Assembly: GCA_035967665.1 (NCBI GenBank)
Contig: JAYWLB010000076.1
Location: 124,001 to 188,000 of the forward strand
Length of the DNA: 64,000 nt
Source: Arctic95D-9 sp035967665
GTDB taxonomy: Bacteria; Verrucomicrobiota; Verrucomicrobiia; Verrucomicrobiales; DEV007
Direction of reading: 5' to 3'
A program made the position numbers and the translations under genes. Shown here one piece after another: positions 50,271-58,557 of the stretch. The notes under the pieces were generated by a model, which saw nothing but the letters and a program-made list of their open reading frames with translations, searched no databases and was not told the origin of the DNA. Position 1 is the first letter of the stretch. Every line of letters starts with the position of its first letter.

Positions 50271-50593
50271 AAAAACGCAGCTTGAGGAACTTTACAAAAT
50301 TCGTCTGAAACACTCAATATCCACCAATTTTATAAAATTACTATAAAATTCATAAAAACTTGTACTACAGCTTTATTTGAAGTCTGGAAAACCACCGCTT
50401 CCCCGAGAAAAACGGCGGTCGAGAAGGCCTTTCAGGCAGTCATCTGAGAAAAGGCTGCTGCGAAAACGCGCGTCTTCCGGTATGCCACGGCATCTCCTCA
50501 AGAAATTAGCGGCCTTGTTGATGAGATCACAAAATGTGGTTTTATTTTCAATAAAAGTTAGAATTATTATAATTATATGATTTATTTCCCCAT
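50271..50593. other. Intergenic region between two divergent kinase genes
   Basis: The 323 bases are partly AT-rich: 50320-50370 contains repeats of ATAAAATT-like bases and 50530-50593 contains long A/T stretches with TTATTATAATTATATG. It should contain both promoters. No RNA gene or clear terminator was found; a GC-rich middle (50370-50520) has several short inverted repeats but nothing convincing. Confidence 0.4.
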
Positions 50594-53500
50594 ATGTCGG
50601 TTACAAATAGCAACTTCCTTCGCTCCCCTCGCGGTTCCCTGCGAGGCGTCTTGGGTATCGCAATCCTCTCTTTCCTGGGACAATTCTCGTTTGCTGACAC
50701 TACCGAAAAAAGTCATATATCCCTTCAGTTGAAGTGGATGCATCAGTTTCAGTTTGCCGGCTACTATGCCGCTGAGATTCGCGGTTTCTATGCTGAAGAG
50801 GGTCTTGACGTTGAGATCTTTGAAGGGACTCCTGAAAAACCTCCTCTCAACCGTGTTCTCGCGGGACACGCCGATTTCGGAGTTTCCGCTGCCGACTTAC
50901 TTCTTGCGAGGATGCAGGATAAGCCGGTTCTGGCATGCCTTGCTGTCTTTCAGCATTCGCCCTATGCGTTGATCAGTCTCCAGGATGCACATCTCTCACG
51001 CCCTTCGGACCTGATCGATAAAACAGTGATGCTGTCCGGCGATCAGGGAGCCGCGCAATTGCACGCCCTGCTGAGACGGGAAGGCCTGCCGAAGAACCGG
51101 ATCAATTTCGTACCACACTCCTGGGATCTCGGGGATCTCATATCGGGGAAAGTCGACGTAATGACTGGATACACGACCGCAGAACCCTTTCAGTTGCAGG
51201 CCCGCGGGTTCAAACCCAACGTTATCAGAACGTCGGACTACGGAGTCGACTTCTATGGCGACACCCTCTTCACGACTGAAGCCTTCGCCGGGAACCGCCG
51301 GTCAGACGTTGCCGCAATGATGAGAGCCACTTCCCGGGGCTGGAAATATGCGATGCAACACGAGGATGAACTCATCGACTACATTCTCACGCTTCCAGGT
51401 ATTACTGAACGTGGGATCAAACGGGCCAACCTTGAGTTTGAAGCCGCGGAAATGCAGAACCTGATACTGCCGGAGCTGGTTGAAATCGGCCACATGAACT
51501 CCGGTCGCTGGGCACAAATCGCCGACGCCTATGTTACTGCGGGGATAGCCACTTCCCCGAAAGAAGAAGATTGGATAGATAACTTTATCTTCGATCCTGA
51601 AACCCATCCACTCGATCTTCACGATTGGATTTTTATGCTCTCCTGTATCGCTGCCGGCGGTCTCATTGTTCTCTTCTGGAATCTACTCTTGTGCAAAAAA
51701 GTCGAAGAACGAACCGAAAAAATGCTCCGCGGAGAGCGAAAGCTCCACGCGATCCTGAACAATTCTAACAATGTCCTCGCGCTACTGTCGAATGACGGAC
51801 GGTTGGTTGAGTTAAATCGGCGGGCGCTCGAATTCAGCGGGGCAGATCGCTCAGGCGTCCTTGGTGTCGACTTTTCAGATTCCCCCCTTTGGGAAACCTC
51901 CCCCGCCATTTCCAGTGAAATCTCACGGGGCATCGAAAGCATTCAGAACGGAGGCAGAGGAATCCGTCTTGAGACAGAGCTGGCAACCTCCGGAGGGAAG
52001 GTTCGAACCCTGGATTTCTCTCTTCGGCCGGTTTCCAGGGCGGACAACACACTGGAGTTTATTGTCGCCGAGGGAATCGACATTACCGAGCAGAAGGCAG
52101 TCGCTTTTGATCTCGAAACGTCGCGAAGCAGCCTTTCCTCACTCGTTGAACACACTCGCGGCTTAATTTGGTCTGTTGATCGGGAGGGAATTCTTATCAG
52201 CTCCAACACCCCGTTCCGTCAGGCTCTCTGGCGCCGCACAGGGAAGACAATCGCCGAGGGTGATTCAGTCTACGATTTCTTCGAGGAAAGTGAACGGCGT
52301 CAGTGGGAGGTTTACTTTGAAAGAGCCCTGCAGGGTGACCGGTTCACCGCAGAATTTACGGTTCCCGATCCGACGGGCCGGCAAGTACACGAAGCCTCCT
52401 TTCACTCAATCTCACAGGACAAACAAATCGCCGGCGTGACGGTCTTCGAGTTTGATATCAGCGAGCGAAAACGTTCCGCGGAAATTTTACAGCAGACGGC
52501 CGAACTCAATCAACTCCTCCTCGACAGTGCGCTCGACGCCGTCATCGGAGTGAATTCAGAGGGAGCGGTCGTCCATTGGAACAGTCAATCAGTCGATGTA
52601 TTCGGATACCCGGAGAAAGAAGCGATAGGCTCTCCCGTGAAGAAAATGTTTCCGCAACTGGACGACTTCTTTGATGCCGTTAAGGAGGAATCAAAAGAAC
52701 TTCGCTTTGAGATGAAAGCCTTTCGCTCCGACGGGTCGAGCTTCCCCGCTGAGGTCTCTCTCTCGATCCTTCCGACAGGTCACCAGGTTGCCTTCAATTT
52801 CTTCGTCCGTGATGTCACCGAGCATCACCGACTGGAGGAAAAACTGCGCCAGTCGCAGAAGATGGAGGCAATCGGCCAACTCGCCGGAGGTGTTGCTCAC
52901 GATTTCAACAATCTTCTAACCGTGATTCAAGGGAATGCGAGCATCGTTAGAGACGAATGGGAAGAGCACGTCAAAAGCTCAAACGGGAGTAGAAACAACT
53001 CACAGTGCCTTCATGCCGTCACTGAAATCACCAACGCGAGCGAACGCGCAGCCAGTCTCACCGGCCAGCTGCTCGCTTTCAGCCGCCAGCAGGCAATCCA
53101 GTTCAAAACCCTGCAGGTGAACGAAAGCACGGAGAGTGTCATCAGCATGTTGACCCGCCTCATCGGAGAGGACATCCAACTTAGAACCGAACTTTGCCCG
53201 GAGCCCACTTTCATCCGGGCCGACAAAGGAATGCTGGAACAGGTTATCCTGAACCTCGCCGTGAACGGTCGCGACGCCATGCCGGACGGAGGCCTCTTAA
53301 CGATTAAAACCAGTGTTGTCGAACTGCAGAGAAACTCTGAAGCACTCCCCCGTTCGGTCGAGCCGGGCGAGTTTGTCCGAATTGACATTAAAGACACCGG
53401 CAAAGGGATTCCCGCAGAGGACCTTCCTCACATTTTCGAACCATTCTTTACCACCAAAGAGGTCGGCAAGGGAACCGGGCTGGGGCTCGCCACCGTGTTT

Positions 53501-54040
53501 GGTATTATGGATCAACATCACGGCTGGCTCGACGTCGACAGCAAGGTGGGCAAAGGAACCATATTCACCGTCTGGCTGCCAACAACCAACGTGGTTCCCG
53601 ATTCCCCCGTTCAGGCTCTCAAGCCAGCCGGCGACGAACGTCCCGCCAGTCGCGGCGGAGAAACGATTCTCCTCGTGGAAGACGAAGACGGACTGCGCCT
53701 CGTCGCGAAGAAGATTCTGACCAAACACGGCTATCATGTCATCGAAGCCCACAGCGGCCAGCAGGCGCTCGGGGTATGGGAGCAGTTTGGAGCTAATGTC
53801 GACCTCCTGCTCACCGATATCGTGATGCCGGAAGGCATGTCAGGACACGAACTCTCTGTCCGCCTCCAGGAGGAAAAGCCATCACTGAAAGTGATCTACT
53901 CCAGTGGATACACCGCCGAAATTTTCCGGGGTAACGCGGTCTTTCCCGAAGACGTTTCGTTCATCGGAAAACCCTACCTGCCCGAACACCTCCTCGCCGA
54001 AGTTCGGGCCGTTCTCGACGGCGTTGCTTTATCAGCTTAG
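50594..54040 (+). CDS. NMT1/THI5-like periplasmic sensor fused to PAS hybrid histidine kinase
   Basis: A 1148-residue protein with a signal peptide (about 15-34) and an NMT1/THI5-type ligand-binding domain (about 40-330; SLQLKWMHQFQFAGYYAAEIRGFY, GHADFGVSAADLLLA, TSDYGVDFYGD). It continues with a membrane helix (about 345-365), three PAS units (about 385-750), HisKA with His769 in GVAHDFNNLLTVIQGNA, HATPase with NLAVNGRDAMPDGG and KGTGLGLATVFGIM, and a C-terminal receiver (about 1015-1140) with Asp1075 in LLTDIVMPEG. NMT1-like proteins bind thiamine-pyrimidine precursors or alkanesulfonates, so the kinase senses a similar small molecule. The LQLKWMHQ(F)QFAG pattern is seen in known sensor fusions of this type. 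Confidence 0.93.
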   Translation: MSVTNSNFLRSPRGSLRGVLGIAILSFLGQFSFADTTEKSHISLQLKWMHQFQFAGYYAAEIRGFYAEEGLDVEIFEGTPEKPPLNRVLAGHADFGVSAADLLLARMQDKPVLACLAVFQHSPYALISLQDAHLSRPSDLIDKTVMLSGDQGAAQLHALLRREGLPKNRINFVPHSWDLGDLISGKVDVMTGYTTAEPFQLQARGFKPNVIRTSDYGVDFYGDTLFTTEAFAGNRRSDVAAMMRATSRGWKYAMQHEDELIDYILTLPGITERGIKRANLEFEAAEMQNLILPELVEIGHMNSGRWAQIADAYVTAGIATSPKEEDWIDNFIFDPETHPLDLHDWIFMLSCIAAGGLIVLFWNLLLCKKVEERTEKMLRGERKLHAILNNSNNVLALLSNDGRLVELNRRALEFSGADRSGVLGVDFSDSPLWETSPAISSEISRGIESIQNGGRGIRLETELATSGGKVRTLDFSLRPVSRADNTLEFIVAEGIDITEQKAVAFDLETSRSSLSSLVEHTRGLIWSVDREGILISSNTPFRQALWRRTGKTIAEGDSVYDFFEESERRQWEVYFERALQGDRFTAEFTVPDPTGRQVHEASFHSISQDKQIAGVTVFEFDISERKRSAEILQQTAELNQLLLDSALDAVIGVNSEGAVVHWNSQSVDVFGYPEKEAIGSPVKKMFPQLDDFFDAVKEESKELRFEMKAFRSDGSSFPAEVSLSILPTGHQVAFNFFVRDVTEHHRLEEKLRQSQKMEAIGQLAGGVAHDFNNLLTVIQGNASIVRDEWEEHVKSSNGSRNNSQCLHAVTEITNASERAASLTGQLLAFSRQQAIQFKTLQVNESTESVISMLTRLIGEDIQLRTELCPEPTFIRADKGMLEQVILNLAVNGRDAMPDGGLLTIKTSVVELQRNSEALPRSVEPGEFVRIDIKDTGKGIPAEDLPHIFEPFFTTKEVGKGTGLGLATVFGIMDQHHGWLDVDSKVGKGTIFTVWLPTTNVVPDSPVQALKPAGDERPASRGGETILLVEDEDGLRLVAKKILTKHGYHVIEAHSGQQALGVWEQFGANVDLLLTDIVMPEGMSGHELSVRLQEEKPSLKVIYSSGYTAEIFRGNAVFPEDVSFIGKPYLPEHLLAEVRAVLDGVALSA

Positions 54041-54055
54041 GTGATTCCGGGGAAT

Positions 54056-54958
54056 TCAACGCTTTCCGGAATCCTGAGAAAGGGACAATTCAGGAAACTG
54101 AATCAACTGCCAAATCGAATCCATTGGCTCAACCACTGAATACCCGGAATTGGAAATATTCACGGCCACCTGCCCTCTGGACTGACTGATCCACTCTTCA
54201 GCCGAAGGAACAAACTCACTGACCATTCCGATGACATGATAGTGGCGCATTCCTTTGGAATCCTCTGACATTTGAATCACAGGGCCACCGCTGTTCCCGC
54301 CGTCTACCTGACAATCGAGAATGACAACTCCATCCTGCAGGTTCTTGCCGGCGACGATCCCGGTTCTCACCAGAGGGGTCCGGTGATCCAGTTGCTTTGC
54401 ACTGGCCACCCCGACCGAGACAGGGTATCCCATGACATAAACCCGGTTGGTAACTCCGATATCCTGAAACGAAACCGTGTTCACCTCAGCAACCGCAGTG
54501 AGGGTTCCTTTTTGTGACAGCGCCACTCCCTCGTGATAAACCAACGGGGCGAAATCCCCTTCCCCCTTCATCTTTCCGATTCTGATAGCGACGACATCAC
54601 GTCCCCGGTGAACTAACACATGCCCGTTCTCATGCAGAACCCCGGGGTCCAGAATCAGCTTCAATCGATCCGGGAATCCATGATTGGATGTCTGAGCATA
54701 AACGGTGATCTCCCCGCTTTCTTTCCCGGGGTCAATGACATGGCGCGCAGTGACCAGATAGATACTTCTCCCGGCCTCAAGGAAAAAACCGGAACCGGTC
54801 AATCCGGTCGCAGCCTCGATCAAAACAGGATAATTGAGATTATTAGCGGGAACTCCCGCACGAACCTTTCCCGAAATGCCGCAAAAAAGAAATACGAGAA
54901 TAGAAAGACTTTTTACAATGTCTGCAAACACCCTGACATTTGTTTTATCCCCATTCAT
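54056..54958 (-). CDS. Secreted trypsin-like serine protease
   Basis: The protein is 300 residues from the ATG at 54958; longer starts at 55006 and 55072 are possible. A signal or anchor segment is at about 10-32 (IVKSLSILVFLFCGISGKVRAG). The chymotrypsin-fold triad is His in YLVTARHVI, Asp in RGRDVVAIRI and Ser in GGNSGGPVI. No PDZ domain follows, so it is not a full HtrA/DegP. It is convergent with the NMT1-kinase gene (15 bases between stops) and has no other partner. Confidence 0.88.
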   Translation of the reverse strand: MNGDKTNVRVFADIVKSLSILVFLFCGISGKVRAGVPANNLNYPVLIEAATGLTGSGFFLEAGRSIYLVTARHVIDPGKESGEITVYAQTSNHGFPDRLKLILDPGVLHENGHVLVHRGRDVVAIRIGKMKGEGDFAPLVYHEGVALSQKGTLTAVAEVNTVSFQDIGVTNRVYVMGYPVSVGVASAKQLDHRTPLVRTGIVAGKNLQDGVVILDCQVDGGNSGGPVIQMSEDSKGMRHYHVIGMVSEFVPSAEEWISQSRGQVAVNISNSGYSVVEPMDSIWQLIQFPELSLSQDSGKR

Positions 54959-55233
54959 TAATTCTATCTCGCGTCTAGCGATTTCCATTCCAACAATTCT
55001 CTTCATTGTTGGCGTCGACCTGAAACGAGTCCCGACACGAAAGCAATTTGCAGGCCACTCGAGTAAACACAAATGACAATATCGTCATCTTTTTAACGAT
55101 ATATCATTCGAACACACCGCCCTCCACTAGCGGGTATCCGTTAGACAATTGACGTAGATTTTTTTAATTCCCAATCAATACCTACTCAAACTCTATCATT
55201 AGAACAATACAACTGAGTGTAGTAACCGCCGAG

Positions 55234-55830
55234 TCAGTTCAACCCTCTCAGAATCGCCTCAATCTGCTTTCGATGAAGCGTCATATGGAATGCTGCCATA
55301 TGATGCCATTGCCCGGCGTCAAACGGACCGAACCAGGGATGGGGATGCTTCGCCGGGGTATCGAGGCATTCAATGGATGCCACCACCCCGGCCAGCTTGC
55401 GACACGTTGCATTGAAGGCATCAATCACTTCAGGCCCTGCGCCTGCGGCAGGTTTTACTTTTGCCGTATCCGCCTCATCATCAGGGCATTTCCCCTCCCC
55501 TAACAATCCGATAAAGCTCGAAACCGCTTCGTTCACAATCCGAAGGTGATCCAGCACCATGTAGATTGACCAGAACCGGCTGCTGTCCTCCATTCCCCGC
55601 AGCCGCTTCACAAGAACCTGCCTCGATCCAAGATCCGGTGCGAGACGCGACGCCATCTCGCTGATAAGGACCCGCTCTCTCTCGAAATCTGCAATGATTT
55701 CATCCCGGCTCATCTTTCGATACCTTGCCGCGACCATCCGCTTTGCAATAAAGAGCTCAATCGCCGGAAGCCCTGCCCCGGGTCGATCCAATCGGGGCTC
55801 CGTAGTTTCACCAATTTTGTATTTTTTCAT
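55234..55830 (-). CDS. DinB-like four-helix protein
   Basis: The protein is 198 residues from the ATG at 55830 (Met-Lys-Lys-Tyr-Lys); a TTG three codons upstream would add residues overlapping the operator. Helical throughout, with MVLDHLRIVNEAV and WHHMAAFHMTLHRKQIEAILRGL giving the His pattern of DinB/YfiT metal-binding proteins, usually thiol-transferase-like or damage-induced. The gene is divergent from the HxlR regulator, and an inverted repeat sits between the two starts, so it is a likely regulated target. Confidence 0.75.
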   Translation of the reverse strand: MKKYKIGETTEPRLDRPGAGLPAIELFIAKRMVAARYRKMSRDEIIADFERERVLISEMASRLAPDLGSRQVLVKRLRGMEDSSRFWSIYMVLDHLRIVNEAVSSFIGLLGEGKCPDDEADTAKVKPAAGAGPEVIDAFNATCRKLAGVVASIECLDTPAKHPHPWFGPFDAGQWHHMAAFHMTLHRKQIEAILRGLN

Positions 55831-55872
55831 TACTTGCAAATTAAAAGTCTTTTACTTGTGTTTTGCAAGTAA
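55830..55872. promoter_or_regulatory. Inverted-repeat operator between HxlR and DinB-like genes
   Basis: TTACTTGCAAA (55830-55840) is the exact inverse of TTTGCAAGTAA (55862-55872), with arm centres 32 bases apart. A smaller palindrome AAAAGTCTTTT lies between them (55844-55854). It sits in the 67-base divergent gap and is a likely HxlR binding site. Confidence 0.65.
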
Positions 55873-55897
55873 ATTAATATTGGGATACCTTTCAGAG

Positions 55898-56296
55898 ATG
55901 TCTGATAAGAAAAAATCTCCCGTAAAACAAAACCCCGGGAATGAACGGCGCTCCCCCTGCCCGCTGTCATGCGGGCTTGATCTCTTCGGGGACCGCTGGA
56001 CCTTGCTCGTGGTCCGGGATCTCATGCTGGGAAGAACAAGATTCAAAGAATTCTGCGAATCGCCTGAAAACGTTCCTACAAATATACTTACAGACCGGCT
56101 CGAGCGGCTCGTCGAATCAAAAGTAGTGGAGAAAAGGCCTCTCACTGAGGGCGGGAAGCGCTACGGATATCATCTCACCGCAAAAGGGGAAGCCCTCAAA
56201 CCGGTCCTGACTGAAATGTTAAAATGGGGATTGAAATGGGAGCCTGAAACGAGACTGGGCCTGAAGCCGGCCGAGGGCTCTCTCTTTTCCGAATGA
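55898..56296 (+). CDS. HxlR-family winged-helix transcriptional regulator
   Basis: A 132-residue protein starting at the ATG at 55898 (Met-Ser-Asp-Lys-Lys); the longer frame to 55694 overlaps the divergent DinB-like gene and is ignored. It has the HxlR hallmark CPLSCGLDLFGDRWTLLVVRDLMLG, then TRFKEFCESPENVPTNILTDRLERLVESKVVEK and YGYHLTAKGEALKPVLTEMLKW. HxlR regulators respond to reactive electrophiles, often through the N-terminal Cys. The partner gene is the divergent DinB-like gene. Confidence 0.93.
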   Translation: MSDKKKSPVKQNPGNERRSPCPLSCGLDLFGDRWTLLVVRDLMLGRTRFKEFCESPENVPTNILTDRLERLVESKVVEKRPLTEGGKRYGYHLTAKGEALKPVLTEMLKWGLKWEPETRLGLKPAEGSLFSE

Positions 56297-56372
56297 TGCG
56301 AATTCATATCAGTCAGCTCAATAGAGCTGCTACGGCTTGCCAGGTTTCCTATTCTCAAGCACATTATCCGGC

Positions 56373-57131
56373 ATGAGATCATTACCGCTGTTCTTCGCCC
56401 TCGCCTGTTTCATTTGCCCGATACCAACAATGCAGGCGCAGGAGGAAAAGCCTCTCACACTCGCAGAAGAGAAGACCGCTTTTAAAACAGCAGACGCAGC
56501 TCTGAACAAGGCCTACCAATCCGCGAAGGCAGCACTCGACGAATGGGAGTTCAGCGAGTTACAGGAAGACCAGCGGGAATGGCTTGAGTTCCGCGATGCA
56601 AGCTCACTGTCCTCAGCGATTTACGATGACGGACCGGAATTCGAAGAACGGGAGGAATCATCAACCGCCTACTGGCGAACCATGAAGTTCCTCACAGAAA
56701 CCCGCACTCGAATCGTCGAAGGCTGGATCAAGGGCTCTGAGCGCGAAAGCTCATGGGACGGGGAATGGACTGATGGCTACGGCGGATGGCTGCGAATTTT
56801 GGAAGATAAAGACACGGGAACATTCCGCTTCTTCATCGAGGTGGTGCGGGGCCCTACCTACCATCTCGGCATGCTCACCGGACAGGCCAAAACCAACGAA
56901 TCGATGGCATTCTTCACCGACGCAGGAACTGACGAGAAAGGAGAGGACGATCCCGAGACCTGGCTCATTTTCGAAGAAACCGGTCCCGGACCGCGACTGA
57001 CGGTTCGGGGAGTCAACACATCGTACTACCACGGGGTGAGAGCCTATTTCGGAGGCACCTACACCTGGGTAGGGGATCTCAACGAGGAAGCCCGGAAAGA
57101 AGTTCTTACCGGGACCCGCGAAGGATTGTGA
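56373..57131 (+). CDS. Secreted LprI/DUF1311-like protein
   Basis: The protein is 252 residues from the ATG at 56373, with a signal peptide (LPLFFALACFICPIPTMQA). The first domain (about 30-125) matches the LprI N-terminal (DUF1311) pattern ADAALNKAYQSA, LQEDQREWLEFRDASS and WRTMKFLTETRTRIVEGW. Some members inhibit lysozyme. The second half (WDGEWTDGYGGWLRILE to YFGGTYTWVGD) is a beta-rich domain I do not recognise. Stop at 57131 is 4 bases from the stop of the convergent LAB_N gene. Confidence 0.78.
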   Translation: MRSLPLFFALACFICPIPTMQAQEEKPLTLAEEKTAFKTADAALNKAYQSAKAALDEWEFSELQEDQREWLEFRDASSLSSAIYDDGPEFEEREESSTAYWRTMKFLTETRTRIVEGWIKGSERESSWDGEWTDGYGGWLRILEDKDTGTFRFFIEVVRGPTYHLGMLTGQAKTNESMAFFTDAGTDEKGEDDPETWLIFEETGPGPRLTVRGVNTSYYHGVRAYFGGTYTWVGDLNEEARKEVLTGTREGL

Positions 57132-57135
57132 TAAA

Positions 57136-57711
57136 TCAGCGGTTCGCCTTCCCGTAGATGAACCACAGGTTGCGAATGTAGATAAACCAACCGGTGCTCT
57201 GCCCCAGAAATCCGACGATCTCTTTCCGCCAGAGGAAGTAGACCATCAACATCGAGGATCCGAGAAGGCTCAGCCACCAGAAAATGGGAGGAACCACCGA
57301 ACATTTTGCCTTTTCGCTGGCTCGCCACTGAGCGACCATCCGGCCCATAAACACAGCCTGCCCCGCAAAGCCGAAAGCGACCCAGAGCACCCCGGTGACC
57401 GAGGTGACGTCCAGAAAACTATAGATCCAGGGAAGCGCCTCCCTGCGCCGCGCGATCTCTTCGAGGAAGGCGTCGCCGGTCAACTCCGGAGCCCCCGGTT
57501 TCCACCCGTGAAAGCGCGCGGTTCGCTCCCCTTCCTCGCTGGTATTGACTTCAATCGTTGAAATCCGGTCAGACAAATTGAACGGCGGGGCAATGGGTTC
57601 CCCCGGCGTACCGAGATGCCCCATTTTGACGAGGCCAACCCAGCCGAGAAACGGCAATACGAGCGATAAGGTTGCGACAATGGCGACCTGAGTGCGGGTG
57701 AATTTTTTCAT
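57136..57711 (-). CDS. Membrane protein with lipid-A-disaccharide-synthase N-terminal (LAB_N) domain
   Basis: The 191-residue protein has an N-terminal membrane helix (about 8-28), a polar insert of about 75 residues (residues 40-110), then LAB_N with FAGQAVFMGRMVAQWRASEKAK, CSVVPPIFWWLSLLGSSMLMVYFLWRKE and GWFIYIRNLW (about 120-185). Stand-alone LAB_N proteins occur beside glycosyltransferases; here the partner is a DUF4199 membrane protein, whose stop overlaps this start by four bases (ATGA). The polar insert is unusual for LAB_N and could face the periplasm. No lipid A synthesis genes are nearby. Confidence 0.85.
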   Translation of the reverse strand: MKKFTRTQVAIVATLSLVLPFLGWVGLVKMGHLGTPGEPIAPPFNLSDRISTIEVNTSEEGERTARFHGWKPGAPELTGDAFLEEIARRREALPWIYSFLDVTSVTGVLWVAFGFAGQAVFMGRMVAQWRASEKAKCSVVPPIFWWLSLLGSSMLMVYFLWRKEIVGFLGQSTGWFIYIRNLWFIYGKANR

Positions 57712-58211
57712 CGAGTTTTAAAATAACGGATCATTCCCATGAGAATTGCGGAAAAGACAAAGCCTGATACGAGAGCCCCCAGTCCGGCTTGAATGGCATA
57801 GCTTTTCAAACTGAAGTTCATCGAAGCCCATTTCACCTGCTCCTCGACCAGCTCGCCGGACATTCCCCCGGATTCAAAATGCAGCCGCGTCTGTTCCATC
57901 ATGTAATCAGTCCAGTCAGGGTTAATCCAGTGAAAATAACCGAACTGCGCGATCACCGCGATCAATGCAGCGATCACGGCCATAATTCCACCCGACTTCA
58001 ATCCTTCAGCGAAGGAGGTTTCCGGCTCGACTTTGACAACAGCCAGCAAAGCGAACCCGTAGGCGATCAGGGAAATGATAAAACTCAGGCCGGCCATCAA
58101 CTGAATTTTTCCAATCCCGTCTGTGTGAAGTCCCAGAAAATACGAGACATACAACCAAATCAATCCGGCCAATCCGATCAGACAGCCCCATTTCAGCTCT
58201 AATAATCTCAT
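57708..58211 (-). CDS. DUF4199-like membrane protein
   Basis: The protein is 167 residues from the ATG at 58211, which has an AAGGAA ribosome binding site five bases upstream; the frame to 58244 would include it in the coding region. There are four likely membrane helices: CLIGLAGLIWLYVSYFLGL, IQLMAGLSFIISLIAYGFALL, GGIMAVIAALIAVIAQFGYF and LGALVSGFVFSAILMGMI. A polar loop of about 35 residues (DWTDYMMEQTRLHFESGG) lies between helices 3 and 4, as in DUF4199 proteins. Function unknown; coupled by a four-base overlap with the LAB_N gene. Confidence 0.82.
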   Translation of the reverse strand: MRLLELKWGCLIGLAGLIWLYVSYFLGLHTDGIGKIQLMAGLSFIISLIAYGFALLAVVKVEPETSFAEGLKSGGIMAVIAALIAVIAQFGYFHWINPDWTDYMMEQTRLHFESGGMSGELVEEQVKWASMNFSLKSYAIQAGLGALVSGFVFSAILMGMIRYFKTR

Positions 58212-58557
58212 AAGTGGTTCCTTTTCCCGGCGATACGCCGACATGCCTGAAATACGCTGTCATCGGGGTGCCTGCAACCTCGATATCCGGACCAGATAAG
58301 CTTGCGGTGAATCATTCACCCCAATTCATAGCAAAGGGAACGACTCACAGAATCAGGAAATCGGGAGAAACGGCATCATCAGCCCACTGAACCTCAAGGT
58401 AGCTCCGTCCGGGCCACGGAATCTCTGCATTTTCTATTCAAATCTCTGGGCAGCCTGCTGACAATGCGATACAACCTGTGCTTCTTATGACACATGCCTA
58501 GCGTGTATGAGGACTGGCCGCAAATACGATCCCGTCCGACCTTTTAAAGACCTTTCT
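58212..58557. other. Intergenic region between divergent genes
   Basis: The 346 bases separate the DUF4199-like gene (minus) from the GDSL hydrolase gene (plus). They hold a perfect 15-base palindrome GGTGAATCATTCACC at 58306-58320 and a small hairpin near 58227-58243. No ORF of note or RNA gene is visible. Confidence 0.5.
58306..58320. promoter_or_regulatory. Perfect 15-base palindrome, possible operator
   Basis: GGTGAATCATTCACC has 7-base arms around a central C. It lies in the divergent region upstream of both the DUF4199-like and GDSL hydrolase genes, about 240 bases before the latter. No regulator is nearby to assign it to. Confidence 0.4.
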
